Origin: Bacteroidota bacterium
GTDB lineage: Bacteria; Bacteroidota; Bacteroidia; Chitinophagales; Chitinophagaceae
Direction: 5' to 3'
NCBI GenBank assembly: GCA_025363385.1
Contig: JANYEA010000153.1
Span: forward strand, 1 to 64,000
DNA: 64,000 nt
Both the position numbers and the translations under genes were made by a program. The notes beneath the pieces are model-generated. The model did no database searches, was not told the origin of the DNA, and saw only the letters and a program-made list of their open reading frames with translations. Below, one piece after another: positions 1 through 8,977 of this stretch. Every line of letters begins with the position of its first letter. The first letter of the stretch is position 1.

Positions 1-77
1 ATTCAAAAATCAGAGGCTTTTTCAGTGCCCTCACAAATGGATGCTCTCTTTTTTTATGTGCACCCCAAATAATTGAG

Positions 78-85
78 TAAATTTG
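78..85 (+). promoter_or_regulatory. Candidate -7 promoter element for the glycosidase gene
   Basis: The octamer TAAATTTG matches the Bacteroidota -7 consensus TAnnTTTG and lies 51 bases before the ATG at 137, which would give a leader of about 45 nt. No convincing -33 TTTG is seen at the expected distance; only a T-rich stretch ending in TATGTG is there. The rest of bases 1-136 holds no gene I can support. Confidence 0.35.
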
Positions 86-136
86 CTATCTCTCTGAAGA
101 ATTTATTCCGTTTAATTATTACAAGAAATTCATCCT

Positions 137-2815
137 ATGAAAACGAATTCATTCCTTAAAATAAATCTTGTATTAATGGCTTTGATTTCTGGCACCTTCA
201 TTGGAAATGCCCAAAAAGGCAACGGTAGTTATCGCATTGAAAATGATAGAATAATTCAAGGGAAATATCAAGCGAAAGCTGAAAACGATCGTCATATTAT
301 CAGTAATTATGAGAGCCAGGCAAATCTTTATCAACCTGCTGATATCAGTTTTAAATTTGCTATTAATGGAAGAGACAATGAAATGAAATCTGGGCAAGAC
401 CATCATTTTACTGTAACTGCAATAAACGGCTATTCAGAAACACCATTAATTGTATTTGGGCAACAACTAAAACAACCGCATTCTTCTAAAGAATATTTAC
501 AACCGAATACCAAATTGAAAATCCGATTAGATGCTAGGGAAATTTTAAAACAATTCTCAGAAAAAGGGTTTTATACCTGTTTCAATGAAACAAAAATTTA
601 TAAACAAGACTTTAAGGGAATCTATATAGCGGGTGGTACATTACCTATGATTTGGGACTTCGATAATTTGATTCACAAAGGTTTATTATTGATGAAAGAT
701 CCCGACGGAGATGGCATTTTTGAGACAGAATTGTTGTTGAACGCTAAAAAAGACCAGAAAGAAATTGCTAACGAATGGAAACTTACAAAAGACATCAGTG
801 GATTCCCTCAATTTAAAAGTGAGTTTATGCTTGCTAATGCCATCTACAATATGTCGCTCGAGGAGATGATTAAAGCCGTTGAACCCGATAGTACTTTTAG
901 AACAGGAAAAGAATGGGCCGGGGTATGGACAAGGGATATTAGCTACTCAATTATTTTGTCGATGGCGCACTTACAACCCCAGGTAGCTAAAAATAGTTTG
1001 CTCAAAAAAGTAAATAAGAAAAAACGTATCATTCAAGATACTGGAACCGGTGGAGCTTACCCGGCATCAACAGATCGAATGATATGGGCAGTTGCATCAT
1101 GGGAAGTTTATACTGCAACTGGTGATAAACAATGGCTTGAATTAGTGTATGAAATAGTAAAAAATAGTATTGATGATGATTTACAGAATTGTTATGATCC
1201 ATTAACAGGAATGGTGAAAGGTGAATCCTCATTTCTGGATTGGCGCGAACAAACTTATCCAAAATGGATGCAACCTGCCGATATTTTTGAAAGTGAATGT
1301 TTAGGAACTAATGCAGCACACTACCAGGCAAACAGGGTACTAAGCATGATGGCAAAAGAATTAAAACATTTTGAAGTTTCTAAACAACACGAAGTAATAG
1401 CTGCGAAAATAAAAAACGGGATCAACAAATGATTGTGGTTACCTGAAAAAGGTTACTATGCCCAATTTATATATGGCAGGAATCATAAAATAGTTTCCCC
1501 AAGATCAGAAGCACTTGGCGAAGCTCTTTGCATTTTGTTTGGTATAGCAAATACCCAAAAATCTGCTAGCATCATTGCTTCTGTTCCACAAACCGAATTT
1601 GGAATAAGTTGTATTTTTCCACAAATACCCAATATTCCTCCCTATCATAATAATGCAGTATGGCCTTTTGTGCAAACCTATTGGGCACTGGCATCTGCAA
1701 AAGCCGGAAATGAAAATGCAGTAATAGAATCTATCAAAAGTATTTACCGCCCTGCTGCACTATTCTTAACCAATAAAGAAAATTTTGTAGCAGATAACGG
1801 TGATTATGCTGGCACTCAAATTAATAGTAGTAATATGTTATGGAGTTTATCTGGGAACATTGCCCTGATTCAAAAATTGATTTTTGGTATTCGTTTTGAG
1901 ACAGACTCTTTAACCTTCCAACCTTTTGTTCCATCGATATATTCTGGCTTAAAAACCTTGAAAAATTTTGCTTACCGAAAAGCTGTATTAGATATACAAT
2001 TGGAAGGAACAGGTAATACCATCCAATCATTTTTAGTAGATGGTATCGTTCAGGCAGGAAATAAAGTACCTGCAAATATTCTTGGTAAACACCAAATTCT
2101 GATCAAATTAAATAACCGACCATTTAGTCCTAAATCCATCAAAAAAAATTATAACTATACAACTGTTGCAGCACCTCAAATTAAATTAGAGAAAAATAGT
2201 CTAACATGGAATACAGTTGAAGCCGCGGTATCTTATAAAATACTTTTAAATGGGTTGCTTATTGGAAATACAAATTCTAATTCCTATCCCATTATAGCAA
2301 ATAAGTATGGAGAATACCAAGTAATTGCAATGGATAAGAAACAAGTTCCTTCTTTTGCAAGTGAGCCGATTGCATTGTATAACAATAAAACAACTTTAGT
2401 TATAGATGCTGAATTATCGAATCCAATATCAAATTTAAAATATCAAGGCTTCAACGGTAAAGGTTTTGTAGAAACAAGTAAAACAGTGAATAGTATTTTG
2501 TTATTCCCTGTTGAAATAATGAAAGATGGCATGTATGCGATAGATTTTAGATATGCAAATGGAAATGGACCTACCAATACCGAAAACAAATGTGCTATAC
2601 GATCCTTACTAATTAATGACGAAGCAAAAGGCACCATAATATTACCTCAGCGAGGTGTAAAAGAGTGGAGCAATTGGGGATTTAGTAATAGTGTTCAATT
2701 GAGCCTAAAAAAAGGGCAGTACCAAATACAATTAAGTTTAAAAGATTTTAACGACAATATGAATCTGGAAATCAATCAGGCAATGATTGATCAAATCAGA
2801 ATTACCAAACTTTAA
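137..2815 (+). pseudogene. Secreted six-hairpin glycosidase, interrupted by an in-frame TGA
   Basis: Two open frames (137-1432 and 1433-2815) lie in the same reading frame and are separated only by TGA at 1430-1432. Read through, they give one protein of about 892 residues. It starts with a signal peptide ending near FIGNAQ. A beta-rich N-terminal part is followed by an (alpha/alpha)6-type catalytic region (EWAGVWTRDISYS, FLDWREQTYPKW) resembling bacterial GH families related to glycogen debranching or GH63 enzymes. This region continues past the stop (LWLPEKGYY). After it come an Fn3-like segment and a C-terminal carbohydrate-binding-like beta domain. The stop falls inside the catalytic domain, so neither half should be active alone. 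The second half shows no decay, so the mutation is recent, a sequencing error, or read through. The substrate cannot be told. Confidence 0.75.
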
Positions 2816-2818
2816 AAT

Positions 2819-2855
2819 AAAAAAGGAAAAAATCAAACTAATTTTTTCCTTTTTT
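2819..2855. terminator. Bidirectional intrinsic terminator
   Basis: A perfect 15-bp inverted repeat (AAAAAAGGAAAAAAT and its complement) surrounds a 7-nt loop. It sits between the convergent glycosidase gene and the MG2/plug gene. The A- and T-rich arms give a U-tract on either strand, so it can end both transcripts. Confidence 0.8.
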
Positions 2856-2877
2856 AAACATTATAAATGTAGGTTCA

Positions 2878-5286
2878 CTACTCAATATACTTTACGCTTC
2901 TTGCCAATTTCCCATTTGAATTAATGCCTTCTAAAACAATTTGTAATTTTTTACTTGAATCGTTGTTGTAAAATTCAATTTTAACCCTTGGGCTTCTTTT
3001 ATTAGTTAGTACGAATGGGTTCCAATAAAGGGTAGTTCTATTATCGGCATCAAAGTTGCCAGTGGGATTTTCGTAATTAGGATTATAAAATTCTTTAAAA
3101 ACTGAATACCCTCCTAAAACAGTATTTTCCATACCCTTGCTATTCTCAGAGCCCCCTCTGCTATTCTTGCCTTTTTTTGTATAAATAGCTACTGCTCCGC
3201 CACTGCCACCACCCAAAGAACCAAAAAATGGAGGCCTGATTGCTTTAACATACGCTATATCTGAAATTGGCAGCGAAAGAATCAAATCTAGTGGTGTGCT
3301 AATTTCATTTAAAAAGAAGTCTGTATTAGACCCTCTCCATGATGCGGATGCCTGGGCCCCAGCAACAGAGATCTGTAATCCGGCCACTTTGCCTTGCAGA
3401 TAAGTTAAGATATTGATTCCACCCATTGCACTTGGATCATTGGTTAAATCAAAAGATGTACCATCAAATCCTGAGAACATGCCACTTGTGTATTTCTCAT
3501 CCAAAACCTGGAGTGGCGATTTTGATTTGGATTTTACAATTACTTCCTGCAAAGTGGCAGATGCCATTTGCTTTTTTAACTTTTCTTGTTCCAATAAATA
3601 ATAGTTCAATTTAGCACGAGCCATACTATCACTCCAATTATTTTGAGTACCTATAGAACCCATAGAAATTTTCTTGAAATCCTGTTTCAATAATCCATTT
3701 TCAAAATGAACCTGTGTGATATCTGTGAGTTTATTATTTCCATTAAACCCATAAAAGATGCGAGAAGTGTCGTAGTAAAAAATGGATTTATCTTCAAAAG
3801 TTCCATCCTTTAGAATGGGTACAAATGCAAATTTCTTACTACTGTCTTTTCCTGCTATCACTAAATTTAACATTAATTCACTCGAAAGTTTCGTAGATGA
3901 ACTCCCAAATACCTTACCGGTAATTTTCATAAAATCAGTTTCGCGTGGATATTTCAAAATAGGAAGTGTACCTGATTTTATTTTATCCCAATCAAATTTT
4001 CGCCAACCATTAGTCAACATCACCAAATCTAAATGAGCTGCAATACTATCCGCATCACTAGAAAAATAATAAGCAGGCTGAAATACTTTTCCCCGAATTT
4101 CATTACATAATAAAAAATCAGAATAAATATTTTGCTGCTCTGGTAATACAATAGAAGCATCCGTAATTGAGATAGACATATTTGCAGCTGAGGTATCTGT
4201 AACCAACACTTCAATCACATTTTTACCCCTCTTATTCATATTACTTAGCTGTACCGATAATTTTGCATTGAATTCATGCAACCTGTTATTTACAAATAAA
4301 ATTCTTTCTGCTAGTGGTAACCAATCGCTTGTAAATAAAGAAAATTGAACAATCCCTGTAGGCAATTCATCAATTGGTAATCCAGCTCTTTGCACCTGAC
4401 GCTCCTCTCCCTTAAAATCAACTGTATATATTAAATGCTGATTTTGATGAACCAATAATTTCATTTGTTTATAATTCTGAGGCACATCCAAGGTTCTTTC
4501 TACTTGTGCATATGCCTTTTCATTGTCCATACTGAGCTTCAGTATCACTCCATCTTTTTTGGCAGGATTGATTGCGGTTACCCCTTTTTGAGCATTTTCA
4601 TCCGTCCAACTTAATTGGTAGTTTTCTCCCGCTATTGGCTTTAACTGAAATACCCCCATCCCATCATGTACTACTTTTAATGTGTCGAGGATTTTATTTT
4701 TATCATTGATTAAAAATCCTTTTACCAAAACAGGAATACCAGAACCATTGGTTGCCTTGAAAGCAACTTTACTATTTAATCCATTCACCAATACACCCCC
4801 TTCCGGGAAAACCTCTACTCTTGTTTTAGGGGATATCATTGTTTTTGTTTTTGTAATAACTCCTGAATTAATTGGAATTGTTTTTTCATATAAAAAAACA
4901 CTATCCTCATTCAACATCCAACGTGTAAATGCTTTTATGCGTAAAAAATCGCCTTTATAATTTGCGGGCACTTCAAAACTGCCCTTTGTAGAGGATTGAA
5001 ATAGAGGTGCAACTGTTTGTTTAATATAATTACCACTTGTATCGTACCACACCACATAAATATTCTTACTTACAGTGGTAAATTCAGAGCCAGTTAATAC
5101 ATAGAGTTTATAAAATATGGTTTCTCCTGTATTGTAAATAGTTCTATCAAAATGGATATGGATTTTTTCACTGGGAAATTGCTCTTCATAAACGCTTAAG
5201 ACAGAGTCATAAACTTGAGCATGCACTTTTGACACAAATAAGCTTAGAATTAATAAAGCAAAACAATTCAATACTATTTTTCTCAT
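2878..5286 (-). CDS. MG2-domain protein with TonB-receptor plug-like region
   Basis: This 802-residue protein has an N-terminal signal peptide (cleavage near VHAQ). The first mature segment (EKIHIHFDRTIYNTGETIFY) is the macroglobulin MG2-like repeat common in large Bacteroidota surface proteins. Residues about 590-720 look like a TonB-dependent receptor plug: a VIVKSKSK linker, then ILTYLQGKVAGLQI and a Gly-rich GSLGGGSGGAVAIYTKKG strand. There is no room for a 22-strand barrel after the plug, so it is probably not a transporter by itself. Related proteins are annotated as TonB-dependent receptor plug domain-containing or carboxypeptidase-regulatory-like; their role is unknown. It is a single gene, convergent with the glycosidase and next to its terminator. 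Location in the outer membrane or periplasm is inferred. Confidence 0.7.
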   Translation of the reverse strand: MRKIVLNCFALLILSLFVSKVHAQVYDSVLSVYEEQFPSEKIHIHFDRTIYNTGETIFYKLYVLTGSEFTTVSKNIYVVWYDTSGNYIKQTVAPLFQSSTKGSFEVPANYKGDFLRIKAFTRWMLNEDSVFLYEKTIPINSGVITKTKTMISPKTRVEVFPEGGVLVNGLNSKVAFKATNGSGIPVLVKGFLINDKNKILDTLKVVHDGMGVFQLKPIAGENYQLSWTDENAQKGVTAINPAKKDGVILKLSMDNEKAYAQVERTLDVPQNYKQMKLLVHQNQHLIYTVDFKGEERQVQRAGLPIDELPTGIVQFSLFTSDWLPLAERILFVNNRLHEFNAKLSVQLSNMNKRGKNVIEVLVTDTSAANMSISITDASIVLPEQQNIYSDFLLCNEIRGKVFQPAYYFSSDADSIAAHLDLVMLTNGWRKFDWDKIKSGTLPILKYPRETDFMKITGKVFGSSSTKLSSELMLNLVIAGKDSSKKFAFVPILKDGTFEDKSIFYYDTSRIFYGFNGNNKLTDITQVHFENGLLKQDFKKISMGSIGTQNNWSDSMARAKLNYYLLEQEKLKKQMASATLQEVIVKSKSKSPLQVLDEKYTSGMFSGFDGTSFDLTNDPSAMGGINILTYLQGKVAGLQISVAGAQASASWRGSNTDFFLNEISTPLDLILSLPISDIAYVKAIRPPFFGSLGGGSGGAVAIYTKKGKNSRGGSENSKGMENTVLGGYSVFKEFYNPNYENPTGNFDADNRTTLYWNPFVLTNKRSPRVKIEFYNNDSSKKLQIVLEGINSNGKLARSVKYIE

Positions 5287-5348
5287 TATGGCTAAATTAA
5301 TAAATTCCCGGTTTGCAATTTGTTAAACAAATGGGATTGATTAAAACA

Positions 5349-5378
5349 AAAATACCCCCGAAAACACAGGGGCATTTT
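5349..5378 (-). terminator. Intrinsic terminator after the 71-residue ORF
   Basis: Read on the minus strand, AAAATGCCCC pairs with GGGGTATTTT around a loop of about 10 nt, with one A/C mismatch, followed by a T run. It lies downstream of the small minus-strand gene at 5455-5670 and upstream of the MG2/plug gene, so it separates the two transcripts. Confidence 0.65.
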
Positions 5379-5454
5379 AATACTGTATATTTGATTAATA
5401 CCAATTCATAGAATCCACATAGTACAAACCCTCCTAAATTAGTTATAAGATCGT

Positions 5455-5670
5455 TTATTCAACAACCAGTGGGTTTCTTCTGGTTGGAATTACCGTTTGT
5501 TCATCATCACTTAAATATGCCCAGAACTCGTATAACGCAAAAATATCACCTGGTATCTTTGGAGTATTTGGTTCTCCATTACGCTCATATGAGCCTAATA
5601 ATTCTCCATGATACTTCAACTCTGATAATTTCTCTTCTAGGGTCAATAACTTAAATTGCTCGATTGTCAT
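5455..5670 (-). CDS. Small hypothetical protein (71 aa)
   Basis: The product is a soluble, acidic 71-residue protein without signal peptide or membrane segment. It opens with MTIEQFKLLTLEEKLSELKYHG, a probable amphipathic helix, and ends in VIPTRRNPLVVE. An intrinsic terminator follows directly, which supports a real single-gene transcript. No family is recognised. Confidence 0.5.
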   Translation of the reverse strand: MTIEQFKLLTLEEKLSELKYHGELLGSYERNGEPNTPKIPGDIFALYEFWAYLSDDEQTVIPTRRNPLVVE

Positions 5671-5768
5671 AATTCTGGATAAATTTTAAATGTCTTTCAG
5701 CCCGCAATCTAATAAGAAAAACACAAATAGATCTTAAAGCTTATAAATTTAAGCTATCAAACTAATTT

Positions 5769-7475
5769 TCATCTTTTTTTTGCTTCATTAATTGCGTGAT
5801 CCACCGCCCTAGCCGTAATTGCCATATAGGTAAGAGAAGGATTTTGTGTAGAAGTGGAGGTCATACAAGCTCCATCGGTTACATACACATTTTTACACTG
5901 GTGTAACTGATTAAACTCATTTAATAAAGAGGTTTTAGGGTCCTTACCCATTCTCACCCCCCCCATTTCATGAATATCCAATCCAGGGGCTGCTTTAGAA
6001 TCAGAAGTGCTGATATTTTTAAAACCTGCCTTCGTATACATTTCGGTCATTTGTTCTAAAAAGTCCTTCACCATTTTTTCATCATTATCATCATAATCAA
6101 CCTGAATATTCAATTGTGGTATACCCCAGGGGTCTTTTAAACTTGGATCTAGGCTTACATGGCTTGCTTCTTTAGGAATAGTTTCACCCATCATGTGCGA
6201 ACCTACATGCCATGGGCCTAAGTCCTTTTTAGCAAGTTGATCCTTCAATTCTTTACCAAAACCCTCTGTATTTCTCTTAATATAACGACCCGACGAAAAT
6301 CCTGCCGCATATCCTCTTAAGAAATCCGTCTCCTGTTTCTCTACATTTCTGAATCGAGGCAAATAAGCACTTGTGGGTGATCTTCCATCTGTAGTAGAAT
6401 CCATAAATCCTTCATACTCTGCGTTGATTCTTGCACGATAATTATGAAATGCAATAAACTTACCTAATAATCCAGTATCGTTTCCTAATCCATTGGGGAA
6501 TCGATTTGAAGTAGAATTTAGAAGTAACAGATTGGTATTAATTGCCCCGGCATTCACAAAGATCACTTTGGCATAATATTCTACCATTTCCTTAGTTTGG
6601 CTATCTACCACACGAACACCCGTTGCACTTCCTGCCTTCTCGTCGTAAATAATGGAATGCACCACAGAAAAAGGGCGAAGTGTTAAATTGCCCGTCTTTG
6701 CAGCCCAAGGAATAGTTGAAGAATTGCTACTAAAATATCCTCCAAATGGACATCCTCTTTGGCACAAATTTCTATTCTGGCATTGCCCCCTACCTTGCTC
6801 TACATGAATTGGATTGGGTTTCGTTAAATGGGCACATCTCCCATATATTAAATGACGTCCAGAATAATTTTTTTGGAGTACTTCTTTAAAATAATGATCT
6901 ACACAAGTAAGTTCTAAAGCCGGTAGGAACTCTCCATCTGGCAGATGTGCCAATCCATCTTTATTCCCTGAGATCCCTACAAATTTTTCCACATAACTAT
7001 ACCAGGGTGCAAGGTCTTTATACCTGATTGGCCAATCAACAGCAAAACCATCTCTTGCCGGCCCCTCAAAATCAAAATCACTCCAACGTTGGGTTTGTCT
7101 AGCCCACATCAATGATTTACCTCCTACCTGATACCCCCTGATCCAATCAAATGGCTTGCCTTGTATATAGGGATGTTCCTGATCTTTTACAAAAAAATGA
7201 GCCGCATCTTCGCGAAATGCATAACACTTGCTAATAATAGGATTGGCATCTGTGATTTCCAATGGCATTTGTAAATGATGTTCAAATTCCCATGGCATCA
7301 TATTGGTGGTTGGATAATCCTTTAAATGTTCTACATTTCTTCCTCTTTCCAAAACAAGCGTCTTCCAGCCTTTTTCAGTGAATTCTTTTGCTGCCCAGCC
7401 ACCGCTCATTCCAGAGCCAATTACGATGGCATCAAAGCTTCTATTTTTTGCAGAACCATTAGCATTCTCTCCCAT
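5769..7475 (-). CDS. GMC family FAD-dependent oxidoreductase
   Basis: This is a 568-residue flavoprotein of the glucose-methanol-choline family. The N-terminal Rossmann motif is GSGMSGGWAAKEF, with the E of LVLERG as ribose ligand. A Cys-bearing segment (CQNRNLCQRGCPFGG) may hold a small iron-sulfur site, as in gluconate/fructose-dehydrogenase-like relatives. The C-terminal GMC signature has DIHEMGGVRMG and STQNPSLTYMAITARA, which carry the His and Asn expected in the active site. The gene follows the subunit 3-like gene with a 25-base gap, so the two are almost certainly co-transcribed and form a periplasmic sugar or polyol dehydrogenase. The GMC chain has no signal of its own and may be exported with its Tat-like partner. 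The substrate is unknown. Confidence 0.85.
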   Translation of the reverse strand: MGENANGSAKNRSFDAIVIGSGMSGGWAAKEFTEKGWKTLVLERGRNVEHLKDYPTTNMMPWEFEHHLQMPLEITDANPIISKCYAFREDAAHFFVKDQEHPYIQGKPFDWIRGYQVGGKSLMWARQTQRWSDFDFEGPARDGFAVDWPIRYKDLAPWYSYVEKFVGISGNKDGLAHLPDGEFLPALELTCVDHYFKEVLQKNYSGRHLIYGRCAHLTKPNPIHVEQGRGQCQNRNLCQRGCPFGGYFSSNSSTIPWAAKTGNLTLRPFSVVHSIIYDEKAGSATGVRVVDSQTKEMVEYYAKVIFVNAGAINTNLLLLNSTSNRFPNGLGNDTGLLGKFIAFHNYRARINAEYEGFMDSTTDGRSPTSAYLPRFRNVEKQETDFLRGYAAGFSSGRYIKRNTEGFGKELKDQLAKKDLGPWHVGSHMMGETIPKEASHVSLDPSLKDPWGIPQLNIQVDYDDNDEKMVKDFLEQMTEMYTKAGFKNISTSDSKAAPGLDIHEMGGVRMGKDPKTSLLNEFNQLHQCKNVYVTDGACMTSTSTQNPSLTYMAITARAVDHAINEAKKR

Positions 7476-7500
7476 AAAATATTTTGTATTTTTTAAATGA

Positions 7501-8028
7501 TTAGGCTTTTACACAACCATGAAACCGTCCAGGTATCTGTTCGTAGATCTGTACGTTGGTCATGAAATATTCCGAGCTGGTATAGGCATAAAGTGCAAGG
7601 CCTTTTGCCTTTTGATAAAACACAAAAAGGGTGTCTTTTCTATTATCCCTTAATTCAATAGACTTAATCATTTTTTCGCGCTGTGCAATAGTTGCCCGGT
7701 TGAAAAATTGGCCAGTCTCTTTTTGAGAAAAAAGATTTAATTCATTAATTCCTTTCACTACTTCTTCCTGATCATTCTTCGGAGTACAGTCATCAAGTAT
7801 TTTCCAAGCAAAAAGATCCAGATGCAAACTTGTAGCTCCAGGGGTATCTGTTTCAGGAATAATAGTTGCGAATAAACTAGCAAAAGCAGCTTCCTGATCT
7901 GGGCTAATGTGAAGTTGCTTTAAGGGAATTCCTGATTTTTGTTTATCAAATAAACAGGAAGGGGCGAGTGCTGCGGTTGCAGATACAAACAGTATCTGTT
8001 TCAATAATGATCTGCGGTGAATAATCAT
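7501..8028 (-). CDS. Gluconate 2-dehydrogenase subunit 3-like protein
   Basis: A 175-residue protein with an export signal that begins IHRRSLLKQILF (a twin-arginine-like pair and a hydrophobic stretch) and runs into a possible lipobox Cys (APSCLF). The mature part (AAFASLFATIIPETDTPGA) matches the gluconate 2-dehydrogenase subunit 3 family, whose members accompany GMC subunits and are thought to help their export and assembly. It is the first gene of a two-gene operon with the GMC oxidoreductase. No cytochrome subunit follows, so the electron acceptor must be encoded elsewhere. Confidence 0.8.
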   Translation of the reverse strand: MIIHRRSLLKQILFVSATAALAPSCLFDKQKSGIPLKQLHISPDQEAAFASLFATIIPETDTPGATSLHLDLFAWKILDDCTPKNDQEEVVKGINELNLFSQKETGQFFNRATIAQREKMIKSIELRDNRKDTLFVFYQKAKGLALYAYTSSEYFMTNVQIYEQIPGRFHGCVKA

Positions 8029-8125
8029 GGCAAGTAATTGTTCCTACAATTTACGTGCAATTCATATCAAAAAATAAAAATCGAAAAAAATTTTTAAAGA
8101 TATATCCAAACGATATTTAAGTTAA

Positions 8126-8365
8126 TTAGGCTAGAATTGGTTCAATACTTTTATCTATGGCAGACAGTATTCCCTCTACTAAATCATCTAAAGTATCTGA
8201 TCTATCTTTTAAGGTTGTTCGGCTACTAAAAATATGGTTGGGGAAATGTTGAACAAAGAAACTTGAATATGATTCAAATTCCCAATAAACAAAATTTCCT
8301 CGCAATAAACCATTGATTCTTTTGCCTTTTATTTCTGCTTGCACAGGTATCGAAAAGAAATTCAT
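8126..8365 (-). CDS. Small hypothetical protein (79 aa)
   Basis: A 79-residue ORF with an ATG start and no recognised family. It has aromatic-rich beta-like stretches (FVYWEFESYSSFFVQHF) and a C-terminal helix (LDDLVEGILSAIDKSIE). No signal peptide or membrane segment is seen. It stands alone on the minus strand about 100 bases upstream of the subunit 3-like gene. Composition resembles neighbouring real genes, but nothing else supports it. Confidence 0.4.
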   Translation of the reverse strand: MNFFSIPVQAEIKGKRINGLLRGNFVYWEFESYSSFFVQHFPNHIFSSRTTLKDRSDTLDDLVEGILSAIDKSIEPILA

Positions 8366-8581
8366 AGGTTAATAAGTTTATTCAAATGTACAAGCCTTCG
8401 GTCATGCCAACTTGTAGTAGTATTCCCAAAGTATTACCGCTAAAACACCCAATTTTTTCCTATTTTCTATCTATTATCCTGCTAATATCAATATCAAATT
8501 ACAATGTATAACTAATTCGACTTTAACGTATTATATAAGTATAAATGAGAAATGATACCTTTACCCTTCAAATTTCAATTT

Positions 8582-8866
8582 ATGAAAACATACAGTGCTT
8601 CTCGTATATCTGAAGGCAATAAAATATTTCCTTGTGTTATTTCAATTGATGATCAGGCAGTAACCTTTACATTACCTGGGTTTTTCAATGGTAAAGAAAC
8701 AACAATACCCATGAGTAGAATTTCGTCTGTAGATATAGAAACTCCATTGATTGGTTATTCTACCATTATCATTGAAACAACAGGCGAGGGTAGTATACGA
8801 GCGCACGGATTTACAAAGTCGGAAGTAAAAGAAATGAAAAAAGATATTTTATCTAAAGTTCTTTAG
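8582..8866 (+). CDS. Small PH-like domain protein
   Basis: The ORF opens at 8552, but I prefer the ATG at codon 11 (8582, MKTYSASRISEGNKIF), because the first ten residues look unlike coding sequence. The 94-residue product alternates short beta strands (CVISIDDQAVTFTL, TIPMSRISSVDIE, STIIIETTGEG) and ends in a helix (TKSEVKEMKKDILSKVL). This is the layout of small bacterial PH-like domains. The function is unknown. It is probably cytoplasmic, having no signal peptide. Confidence 0.55.
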   Translation: MKTYSASRISEGNKIFPCVISIDDQAVTFTLPGFFNGKETTIPMSRISSVDIETPLIGYSTIIIETTGEGSIRAHGFTKSEVKEMKKDILSKVL

Positions 8867-8889
8867 ACTTTATTCTACGGAGATTCTCT

Positions 8890-8918
8890 TGATAGTAAAA
8901 TAGTTTTATATACTATCA
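8890..8918. repeat. Inverted repeat upstream of the PorP/SprF gene
   Basis: TGATAGTA and TACTATCA form a perfect 8-bp dyad with 13 bases between the arms, 60 bases before the ATG at 8978. No U-tract follows on the plus strand, so it is more like an operator or a leader hairpin than a terminator. Confidence 0.35.
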
Positions 8919-8977
8919 CAATACATGATAGATAATTTTATATCGCATCAATAGCAAAATGTTGCAATATAAAATTT

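Noticed and set aside
1-72. C-terminal end of an upstream gene at the left edge
   Set aside because: All three plus-strand frames stay open for the first 70 bases, so openness gives no evidence; no family end can be recognised.
1430-1432. Selenocysteine at the in-frame TGA of the glycosidase gene
   Set aside because: No SelA, SelB or tRNA-Sec gene is in the window, no SECIS-like hairpin follows the codon, and glycosidases of this kind do not use selenocysteine. The SelD-like gene at 40847 is clearly HypE.
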